Shown here: positions 17,719 through 25,890 of the stretch, piece after piece
How the letters are laid out: each line of letters starts with the position of its first letter
How positions within the stretch are numbered: position 1 is the first letter of the stretch
DNA from: JAFMKE01 sp964655225
GTDB taxonomy: Bacteria > Bacteroidota > Bacteroidia > Chitinophagales > UBA8649
Assembly: GCA_964655225.1 (NCBI GenBank)
Contig: CAZZMB010000031.1
Span: 1-26,657, forward strand
Reading direction: 5' to 3'
DNA length: 26,657 bases
Position numbers and translations under genes: made by a program
Notes under the pieces: generated by a model
Told to the model about the DNA's origin: nothing
Databases searched by the model: none
What the model saw: only the letters and a program-made list of their open reading frames with translations

Positions 17719-20189
17719 TTAGTTATGGCTTACTACAAATTTTTGTGCAGCAACTCCATTGTCTGAAGTAATTTTCATTACATAGACTCCGTTGTTTAAA
17801 GCAGCCGTGTTAAAGCTAGTGTTTACTTCCTTCACGTTTGAGAAGGAGCGCACATCTACAACTTTGCCATCTACCGCATAAATAGCTAACTCAATGTTTT
17901 CAGCTGAAACTAATGCGAAGCTCACATTCACTATCTCATTAGATGGATTAGGGTATATGCTCACCGCATCCTCGAAGCTAATTTCATTTATTGAACTAGG
18001 GCCTGTAAGGGTAACATCTTGTGAGGCACTTTCTTGGCCACTTCCAATAACAGTAACCGTAATGGTATATGTACCTTCACCGCCATATGTATGGCTTGTG
18101 CTTGAAGATCCAGTAACCTCATCAATAGTACCGTCTCCCCAATCAACAATTACTCTTGAACACGCTGGGGTAAAAACTACATTTGACCCCACTGAGGAAC
18201 CAATAGTAACAGCTACTGTAAAATCACTAATCGCAGGTGCACCAAATGTAACTGTAGGTGCGGGCAAAGCAGTGAAGCTCAAGGCAGCATCTGCAGTTCC
18301 TGTTCCTACAACATTTGTAGCACTAATTTGGATAGTGTAACTTCCAAAACTAGCATAAGTATGCGTTGCACTAGTCAATCCAGTTACATCTTCAACGGTA
18401 CCATCTCCCCAGTCTAATGACAATGATGATGGATTCCCAGCAGAAGAAAAATTAACTGTTACTGTACTGTCGCAATATTCAACTCCAGGCTCATCCGTAG
18501 ATGAAGAATTAACTGTAATTGTAGCTGTTGGTTGTTGTAATTCAACAATTTCAAACAAGTCTAGAATAATAAAACCAGTTGCTGTTTTATTGAGGTTTAC
18601 TACATAGTCATCTTGAGTAGTAGGAGCAACTAAAGAAAATGAGTATTTCGTATACGTTGAGTCAGCACCAGATAAAGATGCAGTTCCAATTGTATTAACG
18701 TAAGATCCATTATCTGTTGAAATTTGCATTTCTATTGATCCTGTTTGGTTAAAAGCAGTTCTAGCATATACACTAAAACCATAAGCTGTGCCCCCTGTTA
18801 AACTTAACTCTGGAGTTTGAGCTGTCTCATTTTCAGCACCAATACCTATTGTGCTGCCATTCAGAGAGCCGTATACCTGCATAGAACCATCGTAGGCGGG
18901 TAGGTTGGAAAAATCATTGCCTACAGACAAAGATTCACCATCTCCGTCGTTGTCAAGGTATTTCCAGCCCCACGTAGAATGATCAAACAAGAATAATCCT
19001 GCGCCTAAATCCGCAACTTCAAAAGAACTCGAGTAAGGCATTGTATATGATTCGGCCGGAGCAATCAAAACGTTGTAATTAGCATCTTCAGCACCTGAAA
19101 TAGTATTCCAACTAGAAGAATCTACCTGAACATAAAAGTCAATTGTGGCATCAGAAGCTAAATTAGGAAACAAAGTGTCAATACCAAACGCCTCAAAAGT
19201 ATGCGTATAGCTTGCACCAGGAGCTATTGACCCAGGAACAAAAACAGTATCGCCGAAGGCAACCCCTAACGTTGGAGCATTAAGGGCATCTACTAAGAAA
19301 TAGGTTAAGTACAAAGAATCTACTGCAGAAGTTCCAACGTTATCTACAACTACATCTGCAGTAAAGTTTGTTCTTTCAGAGAAATCCACAATTAAAAATT
19401 GATTATTAGAGAACGCACTTGTTTGTTTAACACCATTGGTGTTAACCTCACTCACAACCATATCCAATGCTGCCGGCTCACTTACTAATATGTCATCAAT
19501 AGCGCATCTATCTTCATCGGCAGAAATGAGCCTGAAGGCAATATACACTGAAGCTCCAACATGTGGTGCTAATGAAACCGAGTGAGAGGTCCAAGCATCC
19601 AATTCATCTACGACAGTTTCCAAAAGTGTTGTGAAATCTGTTGTAGCAGTTCCCGTAGTTGAAAGAAGCACTTCATATGTTTCCAAGAAGTTTTCATTTG
19701 TTGACTTACCTTTCCAACTTAAGCTTGTTCCCGTCGTAGCAGCACTTAAATCAATAGCAGGAGTAATCATCCAATCATCCACAGCACAACCATTATTGGT
19801 CCAAGACATAGCTTGAGCTGTCAACCCTTGAGGAGCAGCATCATCTAATACAGTCCAAGACTCATTAGGTAAAAGACCTGGGTTTTCAATAGTACAGGCA
19901 TCTTCATTTAAAACCGTAAATGCTGAAGGTGCTGCACCTTCTGTTTCTGCCTCAAAATCTTCTGAATAATAGGTTTGTGCGCTTAGTGATAGACTCANNN
20001 NNNNNNNNNNNNNNNNNNNNNNNNNNNNNNNNNNNNNNNNNNNNNNNNNNNNNNNNNNNNNNNNNNNNNNNNNNNNNNNNNNNNNNNNNNNNNNNNNGTT
20101 TCTGCCTCAAAATCTTCTGAATAATAGGTTTGTGCGCTTAGTGATAGACTCACCAAAGCCAACATAATTAAAGTAATTTTTTTCATCAT
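17719..20189 (-). CDS. Secreted cleaved-adhesin/PKD protein with T9SS sorting domain (split only by a false gap)
   Basis: The gene starts at 20189 with a signal peptide (MKKITLIMLALVSLSLSAQ) and seems broken by 100 Ns. The 55 bases on each side of the Ns are identical; merging them leaves 2316 coding bases (772 codons with stop) in one frame. The 771-residue product would have: a cleaved-adhesin/jelly-roll domain (about 22-195, with YYSEDFEAE, DDWMITPAIDLS and CAIDDILVSEP); a CARDB-like segment (about 200-300); a second jelly-roll-like domain (about 310-475); two PKD repeats, with LDWGDGTVEDV and VDWGDGTIDEV each followed by a THTY- or SHTY-type segment; and a type-A sorting domain starting SIYPNPSNEIVNV. 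Surface export by T9SS is expected. Function is unknown; adhesion or carbohydrate binding is plausible from the domains. Confidence 0.88.
19943..20152. repeat. Identical 55-base flanks around the second N gap (k-mer overlap artefact)
   Basis: Bases 19943-19997 and 20098-20152 are identical over all 55 positions, and both copies end exactly at the Ns. Adjacent contigs of a de Bruijn assembly with k=55 share exactly such an overlap. Nothing is likely to be missing: 155 bases (the Ns plus one copy) should be removed. This is not a biological repeat. Confidence 0.93.
19998..20097. other. False assembly gap of 100 Ns
   Basis: Placeholder Ns between two contigs that overlap by 55 bases. Removing them with one overlap copy restores a continuous reading frame. 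Confidence 0.9.
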
Positions 20190-20231
20190 AATATTTTATT
20201 TGTTAGTAATCTATTTTTTTTTGAACTCAGA

Positions 20232-20239
20232 CAAATATA
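20232..20239 (-). promoter_or_regulatory. Candidate -7 box of the T9SS adhesin-like gene
   Basis: On the minus strand this reads TATATTTG, matching TAnnTTTG. It lies about 43 bases upstream of the ATG at 20189, leaving an A/T-rich leader. No clear TTG is seen 19-20 bases further upstream. Confidence 0.4.
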
Positions 20240-20325
20240 ATGCTTTAAACCGATTTAATGTGTTTTTAAAGCCCGAAAAACAAGTAGAAACCTAGTTTTT
20301 CATACTTTGTCAAAGAAAACACTCT

Positions 20326-20343
20326 AAAAAGCAAGCGCTTTTT
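20326..20343 (-). terminator. Possible terminator after the propeller-like gene
   Basis: AAAAAGC, loop AAGC, GCTTTTT forms a 7-pair stem with only two G-C pairs. It is palindromic, so it offers a U-tract on either strand. It lies 23 bases past the stop at 20366 and is weak by stem strength. The rest of the 20190-20365 spacer holds only the promoter-like box. Confidence 0.45.
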
Positions 20344-20365
20344 AATGAATGCACAAAAACTTGAA

Positions 20366-21181
20366 CTAGTTTTTGAAAATAGTGACCTGGTTCTTTTCAA
20401 CGATGTAAACCCTGTCTTTTTGCAATTGGGCATAGGACGCAGCGCTCACTGAAGGAAGGGCCATTTCCTTTTCTAACAACTCCATAGAATTGTAGCTTAT
20501 TAGCATATTGTTTTGAAAATAAACAATTATCCCTTGAATGATTTGAATTTTATCAGCCCCTGTGATTGGCAATTTCTTTTGATACGTACCAAAACGATCA
20601 AACACATAGATGCCGTTATTGGGGTCATTTAAGTACACCAGGTCTTCGTAATCTATAATTTGTTTGACTTGAACTGTTTCCGTAAACAGCATATTAAACT
20701 TCTCGCTCTTATATAATGCTTTGCCATTCTGGTCAATTTTTTTAAGAATAAAGCCGGTGTTATCGAAAATCCAAAAATTGTCATCTCTGGACTGAGCAAG
20801 TGCACTGATACTGGAATATCCAGCCTTATTAAAATCGTATTCCGCTATTTCGGAAAGCGTCAAATCGAGCACCTTAACTTTTAAAAAATCTTCATAGAAG
20901 ACTACTATTTTCATTGGATCCGTAACATCGATTGAGCTGATGCGGCCATTTCTGTAGTCTTCGTATATATGCAGCGCTTTCCCATTTAAATCATACTTAC
21001 TTAGTCGAAAGTCCTTGATGATGTATAGATTTCCTAGGTAATCTGTGCTTATGTCTGCACCTTTAATTTGAATGCTGTTAATTGGAGAATATACCTGTGC
21101 GGGCAGCCCATTCAAGCCTAGTAACAGCACAAGTAGGTAGGCGCTATACCTTAAAGTAGTGCAGTTTTGTTTCCACACCAT
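20366..21181 (-). CDS. Secreted propeller-like protein of unknown function
   Basis: About 271 residues when started at the ATG at 21181. This start gives a proper signal peptide, a few polar residues then YSAYLLVLLLGLNGLPAQ; a longer frame from 21244 would place 21 unlikely residues before it. GTG at 21178 is equally possible. The mature part has short beta-rich units such as ADISTDYLGNLYIIKDFRL, LSKYDLNGKALHIYED and ILKKIDQNGKALYKSEKF, which suggests a beta-propeller (NHL-like) fold. It overlaps the end of lpxH by 38 bases and is the last gene of the rsfS-ftsH-LUD-lpxH series. Periplasmic or outer-membrane location is inferred; the function is not known to me. Confidence 0.75.
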   Translation of the reverse strand: MVWKQNCTTLRYSAYLLVLLLGLNGLPAQVYSPINSIQIKGADISTDYLGNLYIIKDFRLSKYDLNGKALHIYEDYRNGRISSIDVTDPMKIVVFYEDFLKVKVLDLTLSEIAEYDFNKAGYSSISALAQSRDDNFWIFDNTGFILKKIDQNGKALYKSEKFNMLFTETVQVKQIIDYEDLVYLNDPNNGIYVFDRFGTYQKKLPITGADKIQIIQGIIVYFQNNMLISYNSMELLEKEMALPSVSAASYAQLQKDRVYIVEKNQVTIFKN

Positions 21182-21908
21182 CAAAGCATGCGTAGCTTTT
21201 GAAGTTAATCCAATCTCCCAAATTGATGTAGCTTGTTTTGTCATCTATTTTGTGTTCTATCGCTAAGTGTCTATGTCCAAAGATATAATAATTCGCTTGT
21301 TGAACCGGGTGCTTCTTTTTGATATATTGAACCAACCACTCTTTATCTTCCCCAAGAAATTTCTCTTTTACTTCGCCGCTTCCATATCGACTCCTTCTGG
21401 ACCAAAATTGTGCAATCCCCATGCCAATGTCCGGATGTATCCATTTGAACATCCATTGGCAAATCGGATTTCGAAAGATTTTTTTAAGCAGCTTATATCG
21501 AAAGTCCTTCGGCCCTTTACCGTCTCCATGGCCAACAAAAAATTTAACTCCGTTTTCCTCAAATGTATAATTATCCTCGTGCACAATGAACCCTAACTCT
21601 TGCTCAAAGTAGCCATTCAACCACATGTCGTGATTGCCTTTAAAATAATGAACCACGATTCCTTGGTCAACAAATTCTGCCAATTTTCCCAGCACGCGGA
21701 CATAGCCTTTTGGAATAGCTGTTTTGTAATCGAACCAAAAATCGAAAATGTCTCCGACTAAAAATAAAGTTTTACAATCGGCCTGTATACTATTCAACCA
21801 CAAGACGAATTCCTTTTCACGTGAAAGACTCTCCTCATAGTTTGGCGTCCCCAAATGGAGGTCTGATGCAAAGTATATATGCTTGGAATTATCCAATTTC
21901 TGGAACAT
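21144..21908 (-). CDS. lpxH: UDP-2,3-diacylglucosamine diphosphatase
   Basis: Hydrolyses UDP-2,3-diacylglucosamine to lipid X and UMP in lipid A synthesis, at the inner face of the cytoplasmic membrane. The 254 residues carry the complete metallophosphoesterase set: D16 and H18 in ASDLHLG, D53 in LVGDIFDFWF, N92-H93 in KGNHDMW, the GHGDGKGP segment, and FGHRH near the end. The DFWFDY segment is typical of LpxH rather than general phosphodiesterases. Its start overlaps the LUD gene by 20 bases and its end overlaps the propeller-like gene, so the three are probably translationally coupled. Confidence 0.93.
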   Translation of the reverse strand: MFQKLDNSKHIYFASDLHLGTPNYEESLSREKEFVLWLNSIQADCKTLFLVGDIFDFWFDYKTAIPKGYVRVLGKLAEFVDQGIVVHYFKGNHDMWLNGYFEQELGFIVHEDNYTFEENGVKFFVGHGDGKGPKDFRYKLLKKIFRNPICQWMFKWIHPDIGMGIAQFWSRRSRYGSGEVKEKFLGEDKEWLVQYIKKKHPVQQANYYIFGHRHLAIEHKIDDKTSYINLGDWINFKSYACFDGVETKLHYFKV

Positions 21909-22533
21909 CTATGTAAAAAACAAAGACGTTTGCGGTTCCAGAAGCATTCAACAATCGTGCATGATTGGCTTTGCAAATCTTACGTTCTTTATTTAACTCA
22001 ATTAGCGAAGGTAGTTTGTCGTAATATTGCGCCCTAAACATGTCCAGTCCTCTTTCTAAATTTGGAACCAAATTAGCTCGGCTCGCTATAATAACATGGT
22101 GGGGCGGAAAGGTGGTTAGCCTTCTATTTGTCGCTTGATCAGGAGTTAACAATATCACTCCCTCATCAGCTGATAGCGCAAAACATCGCGACGTAGCAGC
22201 ATCGCTGTTGTCCATAAAAAATCCGTACTCATCATCCTGCTCAAGACCTAAACTCTTGAAGTAATTTCTTAAGGTGTGGTCCCAAGAGTATAAAAAATTC
22301 CAACTGTTCTCAGATTTTAAGGAATTGAGTAAGACTAGAAATTTAGCGGCGGATTCACAGTAAATAAACTTTCCCCCACTTGCTGAAAAATTTTCAGCGA
22401 AGCGAAGATCCATTTCTGCTGCTTTTGATGGGCCTTTTTCGGTTACTGGCATTTTAATTGGCGTTTCTTCTGGACTAAAGGTGGTTTTAAATAGCCTTTG
22501 GGAAGCTTCTTTTTCCTCTGATGACATATTCAT
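21889..22533 (-). CDS. LUD-domain protein (LutC/YkgG-like)
   Basis: 214 residues. The LUD-like core is visible in FSASGGKFIYCESAAKFLVLL, ALSADEGVILLTPDQATNRRLT and HHVIIASRANLVPNLERGLDMF. LutC-type proteins take part in lactate oxidation with LutA and LutB, but neither partner is seen here. In Bacteroidota a single LUD gene commonly sits next to ftsH, and its role there is not established. The C-terminus NASGTANVFVFYIDVP is close to the usual ending of this subgroup. The 89-base spacer after ftsH contains only a weak inverted repeat (ATAGGT/ACCTAT), so read-through from ftsH is likely. Confidence 0.75.
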   Translation of the reverse strand: MNMSSEEKEASQRLFKTTFSPEETPIKMPVTEKGPSKAAEMDLRFAENFSASGGKFIYCESAAKFLVLLNSLKSENSWNFLYSWDHTLRNYFKSLGLEQDDEYGFFMDNSDAATSRCFALSADEGVILLTPDQATNRRLTTFPPHHVIIASRANLVPNLERGLDMFRAQYYDKLPSLIELNKERKICKANHARLLNASGTANVFVFYIDVPEIG

Positions 22534-22622
22534 ATTGTAAAACTACAAAATATTTGTGGTTTCTAGATAGGTCCAATCAGCATACCTATTTCCTTGTTGT
22601 TGAAATGTTCAAGCAAAAACTT

Positions 22623-24683
22623 TTAATCGTCCTTTTTTAAATCCTCCTCATTCTCTTCGGGAGAGGTGTCTTCTTGAATTGGGTTTTCACTTGGCTCTTC
22701 CGTAAGTTCTTCTGTCACGTTTTCTTCGGTGGCGGATATCTCAGTTACAGCTTCTGCTTCCTCCTCTAATTTTTCAAAAGGGCGAATTCCAATAAGCTTA
22801 ACCACATCATCTTTCACAATTACCTCTTTTTCTAATAGCACTTCAGCAACTTTAACCAGCTCCTCTCGCCGTTCTTTTAAAAGTGCCAAAACCCGCGCAT
22901 ATTGCTCTTCAATTATCGCTTTCACTTCCTTATCGATAATTCGAGCGGTTTCATCAGAATACGGTTTTTGAAAAGTGTCATTCTTCATAAGCTCATAGTA
23001 AGAAACATTTCCTACACTCTCTGTCATTCCATAAATCACGACCATCGAATAAGCTGTCGATGTCACTTTATCTAAGTCATTTTGAGCGCCTGTTGAAATT
23101 TGACCAAAAGTTAACTCTTCTGCCGCTCGACCAGCTAAAGTAGCGGCCATCTCGTCTAGCATTTGCTCTTTAGTGGATAAGTTTCTTTCACTTGGAGTAT
23201 ACCATGCCGCACCTAAAGATTGCCCTCTAGGTACTACAGTCACCTTAACTAGTGGGTGCGCGTGCTCCAAGAACCAACTACTCACTGCATGTCCCGCTTC
23301 GTGATAAGCAATTCTTTTCTTCTCATCAGGAGAGATAATTTTATTTTTCTTTTCTAATCCGCCGATTACCCTGTCAATGGCAGCATTAAAATCATCTAGA
23401 CCAATAAATTCCTTATTGCTTCTTGCCGCAATAAGTGCTGATTCATTACAAATATTCGCAATGTCAGCTCCTACGAATCCTGGTGTTAGGGCCGCAAGTT
23501 TGGATAAATCCAAACCTTCCTCCAATTTGATGTTTTTCACATGCACCTTGAAAATTTCCTCTCTTTCTTTTAAGTCCGGTCGGTCCACGTGTATTTGCCG
23601 ATCAAACCTTCCTGGACGCAACAAGGCGGGATCCAATACATCCGGACGGTTAGTTGCCGCCACCAAAATGATTCCCTTATCACTACCAAAACCATCCATT
23701 TCTACCAAGAGTTGATTTAATGTGTTTTCTCTTTCATCATTGCCTCCCTGAATAGAATTCTTTCCCCGAGCTCTACCAATGGCATCAATCTCATCTACAA
23801 AAATAATACAAGGCGCTTTTTCTCTTGCTTGCTTAAACAGGTCGCGCACTCTAGATGCGCCCACACCCACAAACATTTCTACAAAATCAGAGCCTGAAAT
23901 CGAGAAGAAAGGCACTTTAGCTTCACCAGCCATAGCTTTTGCCAACAATGTCTTACCCGTCCCTGGTGCACCAATTAATAAGGCCCCCTTCGGTATCTTA
24001 CCCCCTAAACGCGTATACTTTTGCGGTTCTTTTAAGAAATCAACAATTTCCATTACTTCTTCCTTTGCTTCACCCAATCCAGCTACATCTTTAAATGTTA
24101 CCGGTGATTTTGTGTTTTGATCAAAAAGTGTGGCTTTTGATTTCCCAATGCTAAAAATCTGGCTTCCTCCGCCCATGCCCCCGCCGCCCATTCTTCGCAT
24201 GAAGAAAAAGAAAATGAACACAAATAATAAAATAGGCAAGAAGAATATTAATGTATCCATTATGGACTCGCGCTGCTCATATTCTATGCGTAAATTTTCT
24301 ACCTCTTGGTGTTTTTCTTCCAAGTCATTAATATCCTCCGCAAATTGCTTGTCATTGGCAATGGTAAAGTAAGCATGGTAAGAATCAAAGAATCCTTTGG
24401 ACTCTTTTAAGTCTGCATACTTCTCATTGTTTTCTAGTGCTTCTTTCTTCAAGTAAACTTCAACTTGATTGTCGTTGATTACAACAACTCGCTCTACATC
24501 ATTAGACAAAAGCATTTCTTTCACAAAATAATTCTGTGTGATGACTTTGTTGTTTTCTCCGCCCGTTCCGTTTGACAGGAATAGAGATACCACTAATAAG
24601 ACACCGAGTATGGCATAAATCCAATAAGGATTAAAACCGCCATCTTCTTTTGTCTTCTTTTTAAAGTTTTTATTGTCTTCCAT
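22623..24683 (-). CDS. ftsH: ATP-dependent zinc metalloprotease FtsH
   Basis: Membrane-anchored AAA+ protease that degrades membrane and regulatory proteins. The 686 residues include two membrane segments (about 20-37 and 143-161) around a periplasmic domain, Walker A GAPGTGKT (238-245), the pore motif FVG (271-273), Walker B IIFVDE (293-298), arginine fingers in LLRPGRFDR (R357, R360), and the zinc site HEAGH (461-465) with a likely third ligand D536 in GAQNDLDK. A long acidic tail of about 45 residues closes the protein. The ATG at 24683 follows the rsfS stop by 2 bases. Confidence 0.98.
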   Translation of the reverse strand: MEDNKNFKKKTKEDGGFNPYWIYAILGVLLVVSLFLSNGTGGENNKVITQNYFVKEMLLSNDVERVVVINDNQVEVYLKKEALENNEKYADLKESKGFFDSYHAYFTIANDKQFAEDINDLEEKHQEVENLRIEYEQRESIMDTLIFFLPILLFVFIFFFFMRRMGGGGMGGGSQIFSIGKSKATLFDQNTKSPVTFKDVAGLGEAKEEVMEIVDFLKEPQKYTRLGGKIPKGALLIGAPGTGKTLLAKAMAGEAKVPFFSISGSDFVEMFVGVGASRVRDLFKQAREKAPCIIFVDEIDAIGRARGKNSIQGGNDERENTLNQLLVEMDGFGSDKGIILVAATNRPDVLDPALLRPGRFDRQIHVDRPDLKEREEIFKVHVKNIKLEEGLDLSKLAALTPGFVGADIANICNESALIAARSNKEFIGLDDFNAAIDRVIGGLEKKNKIISPDEKKRIAYHEAGHAVSSWFLEHAHPLVKVTVVPRGQSLGAAWYTPSERNLSTKEQMLDEMAATLAGRAAEELTFGQISTGAQNDLDKVTSTAYSMVVIYGMTESVGNVSYYELMKNDTFQKPYSDETARIIDKEVKAIIEEQYARVLALLKERREELVKVAEVLLEKEVIVKDDVVKLIGIRPFEKLEEEAEAVTEISATEENVTEELTEEPSENPIQEDTSPEENEEDLKKDD

Positions 24684-24685
24684 AA

Positions 24686-25051
24686 TTATTCATGTTCTAC
24701 GCTCAATGCGTCGCTCCAAAGCTCTTCTAATTGATAATATTCTCTTGTTTCATTCAAAAACACATGCACCACGATATCAAAATAATCCAAAATAATCCAT
24801 TCACCATTTGCCTTGCCTTCTTGGCCCTTCGGAAACAATGAAAGTTTATCCTTCGCATCTTTGTAGACAGAGTCAGCAATTGCACCTACTTGTGTTGTAT
24901 TGGTTCCGTGACATACTATAAAGTAATCTGCCACTGCATCTGTCAATTTTGTTAAGTCTAGTTCGATGACTTCTAGGCCTTTTTTATCCAAAATAGCCTC
25001 TACAACTATTTTTTTTAACTCCGAAGAGCTACTTTTATCTTTCTTTTTCAA
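24686..25051 (-). CDS. rsfS: Ribosomal silencing factor RsfS
   Basis: Binds L14 on the large ribosomal subunit and blocks subunit joining under starvation. The 121 residues match the family, with DLTKLTDAVADYFIVCHGTNTTQV (28-51), EGKANGEWIILDYFDIVVHVF and the terminal REYYQLEELWSDA, all hallmark blocks. It is the first gene of the minus-strand series leading into ftsH (2-base gap) and diverges from birA across 47 bases. Confidence 0.95.
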   Translation of the reverse strand: MKKKDKSSSSELKKIVVEAILDKKGLEVIELDLTKLTDAVADYFIVCHGTNTTQVGAIADSVYKDAKDKLSLFPKGQEGKANGEWIILDYFDIVVHVFLNETREYYQLEELWSDALSVEHE

Positions 25052-25081
25052 ATAAAAATTTATTTAGATTTAAATTTCACA

Positions 25082-25089
25082 CAAAAATA
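25082..25089 (-). promoter_or_regulatory. Candidate -7 box for the rsfS-ftsH operon
   Basis: The minus strand reads TATTTTTG, fitting TAnnTTTG, about 30 bases upstream of the rsfS ATG. A TTTG on the same strand (25115-25112) precedes it by 22 bases and could be the -33 element. It would lie in the first codons of birA. Confidence 0.45.
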
Positions 25090-25098
25090 ACAATTCTT

Positions 25099-25860
25099 TT
25101 GAGTCAACTACCAAACACTTTGATAATCGGAAAGGTTCTAGATCACCAAGAAAAATGCTTATCGACTAATTCTTATGCAAAAAAGTTAATTGCAAAAAGT
25201 AAGCCACTGGAAGGAACCGTTGTGATTACTGACAATCAGACCGAGGGAAGAGGACAATTTGGCAATTCCTGGGAAAGTGAAGCCGGTCAAAATATTGCAT
25301 TGAGCGTTATTGTGTACCCTAAATTGTCAGCAGATCGGCAATTTTACTTATCAAAAGTTGCAAGCTTAGCTTGTGTAAAAGCGCTTAAAAGCATTACCAA
25401 TTTAGATTTTGAGATCAAATGGCCGAATGATATTTATTACGGGAATTTAAAAGTAGGTGGTTTGCTCATTGAAAACCAGTTGGCTGGATCTCAAATTTCC
25501 AATAGTGTAATTGGTATAGGGATTAATCTCAATCAAGAAGCATTCGACAATTTACCTCAGGCTACCTCCATTACGCAACTTGTGCGCTATGTCTTGAATA
25601 GAAAAAAATGCACGGCTATTTTACTTGAACATTTGGATGCTGCCTATTTGATGTTGCATCAAGGTAGACTTGACGATATCGATAGCGAATATCATGAGTA
25701 CTTGAAAGCTTATCAGTCAGATTTTAAATTTAAAGAAAATAGAGTGGCAAAAACCGGCTTCTTAAAAGGGGTGAACACCCAGGGGCAATTGGAAGTTGTT
25801 GAGGATGGAAAGGAAAGGGTTTTTAATTTTAAAGAGATTGAGTGGGTCTTGCGAAACTAA
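25099..25860 (+). CDS. birA: Biotin-[acetyl-CoA-carboxylase] ligase
   Basis: Activates biotin with ATP and attaches it to the carboxylase carrier protein. The 253 residues show LSTNSYAKKL (21-30), the biotinyl-AMP loop GRGQFGNSW (50-58), KWPNDIYYGNLKVGGLLIE (107-125) and IGIGINLNQ (138-146), with a small C-terminal domain. There is no N-terminal DNA-binding domain, so it is a monofunctional enzyme and not a biotin-operon repressor. The start is TTG at 25099, where the family's N-terminal residues begin; no ATG fits. It is divergent from rsfS. Confidence 0.93.
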   Translation: MSQLPNTLIIGKVLDHQEKCLSTNSYAKKLIAKSKPLEGTVVITDNQTEGRGQFGNSWESEAGQNIALSVIVYPKLSADRQFYLSKVASLACVKALKSITNLDFEIKWPNDIYYGNLKVGGLLIENQLAGSQISNSVIGIGINLNQEAFDNLPQATSITQLVRYVLNRKKCTAILLEHLDAAYLMLHQGRLDDIDSEYHEYLKAYQSDFKFKENRVAKTGFLKGVNTQGQLEVVEDGKERVFNFKEIEWVLRN

Positions 25861-25864
25861 TCCT

Positions 25865-25872
25865 TAAATTTG
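25865..25872 (+). promoter_or_regulatory. Candidate -7 box for menB
   Basis: TAAATTTG just after the birA stop and 18 bases before the menB ATG. The nearest upstream TTG (25838-25840) is 24 bases away, longer than ideal, so the -33 element is uncertain. Confidence 0.45.
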
Positions 25873-25890
25873 AAGAATAAATTGAAAAAC

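Noticed and set aside
17894..18340. 148-codon plus-strand open frame inside the T9SS gene
   Set aside because: Antisense of the PKD and sorting-domain region; composition reflects the opposite strand.
19943..20152. Real direct repeat or target-site duplication of a mobile element
   Set aside because: Both copies end exactly at Ns, and merging restores the reading frame; assembly overlap explains it fully.
20366..21244. Longer 292-residue form of the propeller-like protein starting at 21244
   Set aside because: Puts about 21 extra residues before a normal signal peptide and lengthens the overlap with lpxH.
22567..22589. Inverted repeat ATAGGT/ACCTAT between ftsH and the LUD gene as a terminator
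   Set aside because: Six weak pairs with an 11-base loop and no U-tract on the minus strand; not convincing.
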